DNA from: a virus
Virus record (IMG/VR): IMGVR_UViG_3300044675_004173
Span: 1-34,779 of that record
Length of the DNA: 34,779 bases
Strand: one strand, 5' to 3'
Positions within the stretch are counted from its first letter, which is position 1. Every line of letters begins with the position of its first letter. Both the position numbers and the translations under genes were made by a program. Below, one piece after another: positions 30,413 through 34,779 of this stretch. The notes beneath the pieces were generated by a model, which saw nothing but the letters and a program-made list of their open reading frames with translations, did no database searches and was not told the DNA's origin.

Positions 30413-31547
30413 GAGCACGGCGCGAAAGATTCACTGGCTATATGAGCAGAAGAAAGAAGACCCACGCCCCCACATGGGCTGCTCGGTCATCGGCCACAGC
30501 TGCGACAAGTACATCTGGCTTACCTGGCGCTGGGCGCTTGAGTCCAAATTCCCAGGTCGCATCAGGCGCATTTTTGATACCGGCAAGCGCGAGGAAGAGA
30601 GGCTTGTGTCCGATTTGCGTGCGCTTGGCATTGAGCTTTACACCACTGATGAAGAAAGCGGCAAGCAGATTTCTGTAAACGCACACGACGGCCACTTTTC
30701 CGGGTCGGTCGATGGCATAGGGCGCGGCTTTGAAGAGGGCCCAAAGAGCTGGGCGGTGCTCGAGTGCAAAACACACAACACCAAAAGCTTTGCCGATCTG
30801 CAAAAGAAAGGCGTGCGCGAGTCCAAGCCACAGCACTACGCGCAGATGCAGTGCTACATGGGGCTGCTTGAAATTGATCGCGCGATGTATCTGTCCCAGT
30901 GCAAGGACAGCGACGACCTCTACTCGGAGTGGGTTCACTTTGATCAAGACGTCTTTGACAACTACATGGATCGCGCTGGCCGCTTGATCAAGTCAAGCAC
31001 CGCGCCGGTCAAGATTTCGCAAGACCCGAGCTGGTATGAGTGCAAGTGGTGCGACTTCTACGAGCATTGCCACGGCGAGCAAATTGCACAGGCTAATTGC
31101 CGCACCTGCTGCCACGCAACGCCTGAGAAGAACGCGGCTTGGCATTGCGAGGCGCACGGCAAGAAAATCACATTCCAGGACCAGATCAAGGGCTGCGCCC
31201 AGCACCTCTACATCCCAGACCTGGTGCCGTTTGCCAAACCCGTCGATGGCAGCGCCACGCACATTGCCTACAAGAAAGAGGACGGGACCGAGTTTGTGAA
31301 TGGCTCGCTGCCTGGTCAGTTCAAGAGCACTGAGCTCGCAAGCATTGACCCGGCCATGCTTGGCGACAAGTTCGTCCAGGAGATCAAGGAGATTTTCGGT
31401 GCGGAAGTCGGACCCAGCATTGCCGACATGAAGGATGACCTGGAGCTCGTCTATAGCGAGGACAACTCCCCCGAAGGCAAGAAGTTCAAGGCGCAAATTG
31501 AAAAGAACAAAGCGACCATAAATGCACTCAAGGCGATGACACGATGA
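30387..31547 (+). CDS. PD-(D/E)XK exonuclease with Cys cluster (Cas4/AddB-like)
   Basis: 386 aa from ATG at 30387 (an upstream TTG adds 10 residues of the neighbouring frame). Nuclease motifs: GSVDGI with D109, AVLECKT with E126 and K128, and HYAQMQCY (150-157) as the motif IV helix. One Cys near the N-terminus (C32 or C39) and CKWCDFYEHC (C219, C222, C228) match the 1+3 spacing of Fe-S cluster Cas4/AddB-type nucleases. A second Cys-rich stretch (CRTCC, 238-242; C254; C270) may hold zinc. It probably resects DNA ends for the Sak4-like annealing protein. C-terminus is helical and charged. Confidence 0.82.
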   Translation: MAQIPEPSKSTARKIHWLYEQKKEDPRPHMGCSVIGHSCDKYIWLTWRWALESKFPGRIRRIFDTGKREEERLVSDLRALGIELYTTDEESGKQISVNAHDGHFSGSVDGIGRGFEEGPKSWAVLECKTHNTKSFADLQKKGVRESKPQHYAQMQCYMGLLEIDRAMYLSQCKDSDDLYSEWVHFDQDVFDNYMDRAGRLIKSSTAPVKISQDPSWYECKWCDFYEHCHGEQIAQANCRTCCHATPEKNAAWHCEAHGKKITFQDQIKGCAQHLYIPDLVPFAKPVDGSATHIAYKKEDGTEFVNGSLPGQFKSTELASIDPAMLGDKFVQEIKEIFGAEVGPSIADMKDDLELVYSEDNSPEGKKFKAQIEKNKATINALKAMTR

Positions 31548-31888
31548 TGAGGACTGCGATGGCAATAGATCCAATTGAGCACTGGCTGCAGTGCATGCTT
31601 GGCCAAATCCAGGCGCCAAAGGTACGGGGGCACCGTCGGTATGTTGACGGCACCTACGTCCCGGCCGATGAGGCATCGCGCAAGGTTGTCCACGAAATCG
31701 TCAAGGAACATGGGGAGATTTGCGCCCAGGACATTTTGAAGCTTTCAGGCTTTCAGAAGACGACGATCTACCGAGCTCTAGAGCAGCTGGTTCATGCCGA
31801 GATCCTAGACACCGTTAAGTCAAAGACACCGACAAAGAACGGTCGATACCTAAAGAACTACATCATCAAGAAGAGAACATCGCTATGA
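31544..31888 (+). CDS. Winged-helix DNA-binding protein
   Basis: 114 aa, ATGATGA overlap with the nuclease gene; ATG at 31559 is an alternative. The second half is a winged helix: ASRKVVHEIVKEHGEICAQDILKLSGFQKTTIYRALEQLVHAEILDTVK, with a basic end (GRYLKNYIIKKRTS). Its target is unknown. It could be a late-gene or recombination regulator, and a resolvase-coupled accessory is also possible. Confidence 0.75.
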   Translation: MMRTAMAIDPIEHWLQCMLGQIQAPKVRGHRRYVDGTYVPADEASRKVVHEIVKEHGEICAQDILKLSGFQKTTIYRALEQLVHAEILDTVKSKTPTKNGRYLKNYIIKKRTSL

Positions 31889-32364
31889 GCTACACAATCG
31901 GATTTGACCCAGGCCTGGACGGCGCCTTCACCGTCCTGGACGACAACGCACAGATAGTCCAGACCTTTGACATGCCGACCGTCGAGGTCAAGGTGGGCTC
32001 GAGCATGAAGCGCAAGGTCGCCCCCCAGGCGATTGTCGCGGAGCTCCAGCTGTTTACCCGCGAGCCCTGCTTTGCCGTGGTCGAGAGCGTGTCTGCGAGG
32101 CCTGGGCAGGGTGTGACCTCAATGTTTGGCTTTGGTCGCTCCCTGGGCGTCCTAGAGGGGCTTCTGGCGGGTCTGATGATCCCTTATCAGCTGGTGCCGC
32201 CTCAGACCTGGTCCAAGGCCATGAAGCTTGCGCCTGGCAAGGGGGCCAGCCGGCAGCGGGCGATGGAGCTCTGGCCGGCCCACGCCAGTGAGTTCAAGCG
32301 AGTTAAAGACGACGGGAGAGCGGATTCAGCCCTGCTCGCCCTTTATGCCATCCTGCACCGTTGA
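31885..32364 (+). CDS. RuvC-like Holliday junction resolvase
   Basis: 159 aa. RNase H-fold acidic residues: D8 in IGFDPGLDGA, E67 in AVVESV, and D142/D143 with D147 in VKDDGRADSALLALYA. It also has FGFGRSLGVLEGLL and VPPQTWSKAMKL, which match the phage/poxvirus-type RuvC family. It would resolve branched replication or recombination intermediates before packaging. Overlaps the winged-helix gene by 4 nt. Near its end begins the integrase-region promoter. Confidence 0.88.
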   Translation: MSYTIGFDPGLDGAFTVLDDNAQIVQTFDMPTVEVKVGSSMKRKVAPQAIVAELQLFTREPCFAVVESVSARPGQGVTSMFGFGRSLGVLEGLLAGLMIPYQLVPPQTWSKAMKLAPGKGASRQRAMELWPAHASEFKRVKDDGRADSALLALYAILHR

Positions 32365-32368
32365 GAAT

Positions 32369-32398
32369 TTGACAACATATCATGCTTAAAACTATACT
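32369..32398 (+). promoter_or_regulatory. Strong promoter inside the excisionase-like gene start (pI-like)
   Basis: TTGACA (32369-32374), 18-bp spacer, TATACT (32393-32398): 6/6 and 5/6 to consensus. The ATG of the excisionase-like gene (32382) lies between the two boxes, so RNA starting near 32405 lacks that start codon but contains the whole integrase gene. In lambda, pI lies likewise inside xis and yields integrase alone. Confidence 0.65.
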
Positions 32399-32702
32399 GG
32401 AAACAGCAGTCGAGCTTGGAGTATCAAGCTCAACTGTGCGTCGATTGATCGACAAGGGCCAGCTGCCTGCCTACCGGATCGGAGGCGCATGGCGGCTGGA
32501 TTTAAACGAAACCAAGGAAGCACTTAAACACAAACCCAAGGAACACGAACCATGTCTATATTTAAACGAGGGGACGTCTGGCACATCCACATCCAGACAG
32601 ATCACCACACAATTAGAAGATCGGCTAAGACAAGCTCGCGAAAAGCTGCGCAAGAGCTCCACGACAAAATCAAGGCTGATCTGTGGGAGCAGGAGCGCTT
32701 AG
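32382..32702 (+). CDS. Excisionase-like HTH protein (MerR/Xis-type fold)
   Basis: 106 aa. Residues 5-50 form a helix-turn-helix with a wing: ETAVELGVSSSTVRRLIDKGQLPAYRIGGAWRLDLNETKEAL, as in excisionase/DNA-binding families. The second half, from codon 57 on, is read out of frame through the start of the integrase gene (151-nt overlap), is polar and Ser/Thr/Arg-rich, and ends in CGSRSA. No ribosome site is obvious, and the -35/-10 of the strong promoter flank the ATG. Probably controls excision, or represses integrase, or both. Confidence 0.72.
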   Translation: MLKTILETAVELGVSSSTVRRLIDKGQLPAYRIGGAWRLDLNETKEALKHKPKEHEPCLYLNEGTSGTSTSRQITTQLEDRLRQAREKLRKSSTTKSRLICGSRSA

Positions 32703-33538
32703 GCGTCAAGCCCAAGTACACCTTCGAGCAGGCCGCAGTCCGCTGGCTTGATGAGAAGGACCACAAGCGCTCGATTCGCGACGATATTGCGAAGCTTGAG
32801 TACTTCCGTATTCACCTGGCCAAGCTGACGTTAGACAGCATCACCCGCGACCAGGTTGTCGAGCTTCTTGCTGGATTTGAAACGCCTGCGACCAAAAATC
32901 GCTACGTCGCATTGCTGCGTGCAATCTTCAGGCGTGCTCGCGATGTTTGGGAGTGGGTCGATCGCGTCCCAGCCTTCCAGACTTACGTTGAGCAGAACTC
33001 TCGAGTGTCGTACCTAACACCTGCCCAATTTAACGGCCTGGTGGATGCGTTGCCGGAGGCTCACAAGGCTCCTGCAGTGCTTGCCGTCTCCACGGGCTTG
33101 CGCAAGTCAAACATCTACGGCTTGCGCTGGGACCAGGTTGATCTCGAGAAGCGTATGGCGTGGATCAATCCCGAGGAGGCCAAGGCGGGACGCGCGATTC
33201 CTGTACCTTTGAATGATGACGCTTACAAGGCGATCAAAGCTCAAGAGGGCAAGAGCGATGTCTTTGTCTTTACGTGTGAGCAGATTAGTTGGAAGGCATG
33301 GCAGGCGGCGCTTAAAAAAGCTGACTTGCCGCAGACCATGAGATTCCACGATCTGCGGCATACCTTTGCCAGCTGGCATGCAATGGCCGGGACGCCAATG
33401 CATGTCATCCAGGAGTTAGGGGGCTGGAGATCAGCTTCAATGCTCCAGCGGTATGCACACCTATCCCAAAAACACCTGATCGAACAGGCCAAGAACATCA
33501 ACATCAGTTCGAGGCCAAATCTAAGGGCTGTTGCTTAA
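32552..33538 (+). CDS. Tyrosine recombinase integrase
   Basis: 328 aa. The N-terminal SIFKRGDVWHIHIQTDHHTIRRSAKTSS is the arm-binding start of phage integrases. The catalytic domain has R184 (TGLRKSN), K211, H266-x-x-R269 (FHDLRHTF), W292 (GGWR, in the H/W position) and nucleophile Y301 (MLQRYAHLS). It inserts phage DNA at the tRNA-Asn site held at 33976..34023. The start ATG lies inside the excisionase-like frame. A strong terminator follows within 6 nt. Confidence 0.93.
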   Translation: MSIFKRGDVWHIHIQTDHHTIRRSAKTSSRKAAQELHDKIKADLWEQERLGVKPKYTFEQAAVRWLDEKDHKRSIRDDIAKLEYFRIHLAKLTLDSITRDQVVELLAGFETPATKNRYVALLRAIFRRARDVWEWVDRVPAFQTYVEQNSRVSYLTPAQFNGLVDALPEAHKAPAVLAVSTGLRKSNIYGLRWDQVDLEKRMAWINPEEAKAGRAIPVPLNDDAYKAIKAQEGKSDVFVFTCEQISWKAWQAALKKADLPQTMRFHDLRHTFASWHAMAGTPMHVIQELGGWRSASMLQRYAHLSQKHLIEQAKNINISSRPNLRAVA

Positions 33539-33543
33539 CTACC

Positions 33544-33566
33544 AAAGGGGCTTCGGCCCCTTTTTT
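33544..33566 (+). terminator. Integrase operon terminator
   Basis: AAAGGGGC-TTCG-GCCCCTTT then TTT, an ideal 8-bp stem with a stable UUCG loop and U-run (stems 33544-33551 and 33556-33563). The stop codon of the convergent lipoprotein gene (33565) lies in the U-run, so it separates the two convergent units. Confidence 0.9.
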
Positions 33567-33894
33567 ATTGTGGAACTTTGCAGGCAATCAGCATGCTGCG
33601 TTCACTGGTTTGCCCAATAAACCCGCCGCTGGATGCTGTACCGCTTGTCCTGGTCATATTCGCGTTGCTGCCGAAACTTCCGACCACCATACTTTCACCG
33701 CTGCGGTCCAGGATGTCGTAGCCGGCTTTGCCACAAATCTCGCCTGCAGAGGTCAAGCATTTATCCCATCCACGGGCAGCGCCGCTGCAATTCAAAGAGT
33801 AGGATTTTCTGCCGTCGGGACCGTAGCTTTCACGTACAGTCGCACAGCCTGTTAGAAGGGAGAGTCCGAACACAAAAACAAGTAAATGCTTCAT
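33565..33894 (-). CDS. Outer-membrane-type lipoprotein next to attP (moron candidate)
   Basis: 109 aa. Signal peptide II: MKHLLVFVFGLSLLTGC with lipobox LLTGC and acylated C17. Mature part about 92 residues: YGPDGRKSYSLNCSGAARGWDKCLTSAGEICGKAGYDIL and GESMVVGSFGSNANMTRTSGTASSGG, four further Cys, resembling small lipoproteins of betaproteobacterial chromosomes. It is transcribed opposite to the integrase and sits at the prophage edge, the usual place for lysogenic conversion genes. Role could be superinfection exclusion or a host-fitness effect (inference). Confidence 0.8.
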   Translation of the reverse strand: MKHLLVFVFGLSLLTGCATVRESYGPDGRKSYSLNCSGAARGWDKCLTSAGEICGKAGYDILDRSGESMVVGSFGSNANMTRTSGTASSGGFIGQTSERSMLIACKVPQ

Positions 33895-33908
33895 GTGAAA
33901 TTCGCCTT

Positions 33909-33927
33909 ACTACACATTTACTACACA
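33909..33927. other. Left arm-type integrase sites (candidate)
   Basis: ACTACACA at 33909-33916 and 33920-33927, a direct pair spaced 11 bp, within TTACTACACA units. It lies about 50 bp from the attP core. The same spacing recurs on the other side at 34117-34135. Confidence 0.5.
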
Positions 33928-33975
33928 AAGCGCTTTAGCTAGAACTTCAAAAATCGGCTAAAGCCTTGATTTTAT

Positions 33976-34023
33976 TGGCTCCCCGAGCTGGACTCGAACC
34001 AGCGACCTGCGGATTAACAGTCC
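33976..34023 (-). other. attP core: 3' half of tRNA-Asn(GTT)
   Basis: 48 bp. On the minus strand it starts in the anticodon stem, includes the loop with GTT, the T arm (GCTGG-TTCGAGT-CCAGC), acceptor strand TCGGGGA, discriminator G and CCA. No 5' half is present, so it is not a complete tRNA gene but the phage copy of the tRNA 3' end, which restores the host tRNA after integration. Only one copy occurs in the window, as expected for excised phage DNA. The TCGGGGA acceptor strand is of Burkholderiales type (inference from family knowledge). Confidence 0.85.
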
Positions 34024-34057
34024 TATCGATAATTGCCTAAGTAATTGATTTGTATGT

Positions 34058-34129
34058 GTTTTTGTGTTGTTTTGTGTGTCAAAAATAGCCAGATTTATGC
34101 ACATTTTTGCTCAGTTACAACACAAAAAC
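34058..34129. repeat. 13-bp inverted repeat in the right attP arm
   Basis: GTTTTTGTGTTGT (34058-34070) and ACAACACAAAAAC (34117-34129) are exact inverted copies 46 bp apart. The half shared with arm sites is TGTGTTGT/ACAACACA. Suggests further integrase, excisionase or IHF-like architecture in this arm. Confidence 0.5.
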
Positions 34130-34135
34130 TACACA
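34117..34135. other. Right arm-type integrase sites (candidate)
   Basis: ACAACACA (34117-34124) and ACTACACA (34128-34135), again spaced 11 bp and in the same orientation as the left pair. The gap 34024-34142 has no gene; it is A/T-rich and fits an attP arm. Confidence 0.5.
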
Positions 34136-34142
34136 CGATTTT

Positions 34143-34754
34143 CTAAGCAAAAACTGACATCGCTCCCGCGTACAGCTGCTGCCGGTGATCGATGCCGTGC
34201 GTGCCGCCGTTGATGCGCTTGGTCATGGCAACGATGTCGTTTGCGTCGGCCAAGGCGTTGAGCCCGTTCCTGGACCAAAACCACCCGGCAGACTCAGCGG
34301 CCAGCGCCGGCTCCGCGACCAGGTTGGGATCCACCAGGGCCTCGTTGTTGCACTGAAGCGAGAAGGCCGCGTAGTTGTCCTTGCCGGTCAATTGGATGAG
34401 GCCACGGCCGCGATACGTCCAGCCATCGCCGCTTGCCTCGTCGCCGTTGCCCATGCGGTCGCAATAGGCGCGGTTGGCAATCTTCTCAGGGTTCCTGGCG
34501 TAGGCGGCAGCGATATCTGGCGGGAATCGGCTTGGCCAGACACGGGAGAGCGCCTCGGCGGTGTAGTTCAGGTTTTCGACCACAAACTGGAATCCGCCAG
34601 ATTCGTGCGATACCTGGGCGAGGAACCCAGCGACCCGGTACGGCGTATTGATCTCAAAACGGTTCATCGTGGCGTTCAGCTGCTCGCACCACTTGTCGGC
34701 CATCGCCTGGGTGCAGATGCCGGATGCGACAAGCTCTTCTTTACTGACTTCCAT
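34143..34754 (-). CDS. Endolysin, GH19 chitinase-like
   Basis: 203 aa, probable peptidoglycan-degrading endolysin released at lysis. The glycoside hydrolase family 19 pattern is clear: HESGGF at residues 50-55 places the general acid at E51, a second conserved Glu lies near E60, and GDGWTYRGRGLIQLTG (109-124) is the substrate-binding signature shared by GH19 phage lysins. There is no signal peptide or membrane segment, so export should depend on the holin encoded just upstream. The ATG has a strong purine-rich ribosome site (GGGGAAAGGAA) and overlaps the holin stop by 14 nt across the circular join. It is the last gene of the late block, and attP follows within about 120 bp. Confidence 0.93.
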   Translation of the reverse strand: MEVSKEELVASGICTQAMADKWCEQLNATMNRFEINTPYRVAGFLAQVSHESGGFQFVVENLNYTAEALSRVWPSRFPPDIAAAYARNPEKIANRAYCDRMGNGDEASGDGWTYRGRGLIQLTGKDNYAAFSLQCNNEALVDPNLVAEPALAAESAGWFWSRNGLNALADANDIVAMTKRINGGTHGIDHRQQLYAGAMSVFA

Positions 34755-34779
34755 TTCCTTTCCCCTGTGAGGTTGATTT
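34653..34779. repeat. Right copy of 127-bp terminal direct repeat
   Basis: Exact copy of bases 1-127. When the ends are joined, the endolysin ATG (102, equal to 34754) overlaps the end of the holin gene by 14 nt, which gives an ordinary holin-endolysin junction. This supports joining the ends into a circle of about 34,652 bp. Confidence 0.97.

Noticed and set aside
33976-34023. Complete tRNA gene
   Set aside because: Only the anticodon stem to CCA is present; the D arm and 5' acceptor strand are missing, so it is an attachment site.

Overview
This window is the complete genome of a temperate, short-tailed (podovirus-like) tailed bacteriophage, written out from a circular molecule. The first 127 bases recur exactly as the last 127, and the endolysin gene runs across that join, so the unique circle is about 34,652 bp. 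The host is probably a betaproteobacterium (inference). The phage attachment site (33976..34023) is the 3' half of a tRNA-Asn(GTT) gene of the type found in Burkholderiales, and a neighbouring lipoprotein gene resembles betaproteobacterial lipoproteins. Several virion genes also recall freshwater and marine podoviruses.

Layout. From 23447 down to 89, and across the join to 34143, all genes lie on the minus strand as one long late block. The order is small terminase, a DUF3310 protein, large terminase, portal, four small proteins, a 515-aa protein, scaffold, major capsid, two small proteins, gp4/gp10-type tail adaptor and nozzle, an acetyltransferase-like protein, internal/ejection proteins (one with a lysozyme domain), tail fibre genes with a small duplicated fibre-head gene, then small membrane proteins, holin and GH19 endolysin. 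No tail-tube, sheath or tape-measure gene is seen, which supports a podovirus. The capsid gene has its own candidate promoter upstream and a terminator-like hairpin downstream.

Replication and control. A fused AEP-type primase/RecA-like helicase (23763..25715) is followed by a dense array of TGTCACG repeats (23629..23767) and a G-poor tract, which I read as the likely replication origin. A Cro-like gene and a CI-like repressor are divergent around 26117..26185. The motif TTYCAC-n(1-5)-TGCGGGAA occurs at three control positions and may be a shared operator.

Early plus-strand operon (26891..33538). It starts behind an extended -10 promoter. It carries small membrane and secreted proteins, a pair of paralogous proteins, and a recombination module: a Sak4-like RecA-fold ATPase, a DUF669 ssDNA-binding-like protein, a PD-(D/E)XK nuclease with a cysteine cluster, and a RuvC-like resolvase. 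It ends with an excisionase-like HTH protein and a tyrosine integrase. A near-consensus promoter inside the start of the excisionase-like gene would express integrase alone, as lambda pI does. Beyond the integrase terminator come a convergent lipoprotein 'moron' gene and attP, flanked by paired 11-bp-spaced candidate integrase arm sites.

The most interesting unexplained items are the origin-like array, the three-site operator motif, the pI-like promoter with the 151-nt xis/int overlap, the G/C-run hairpin between the terminase genes, and the 51-aa fibre-head minigene. All functional calls come from reading the sequence without database searches.
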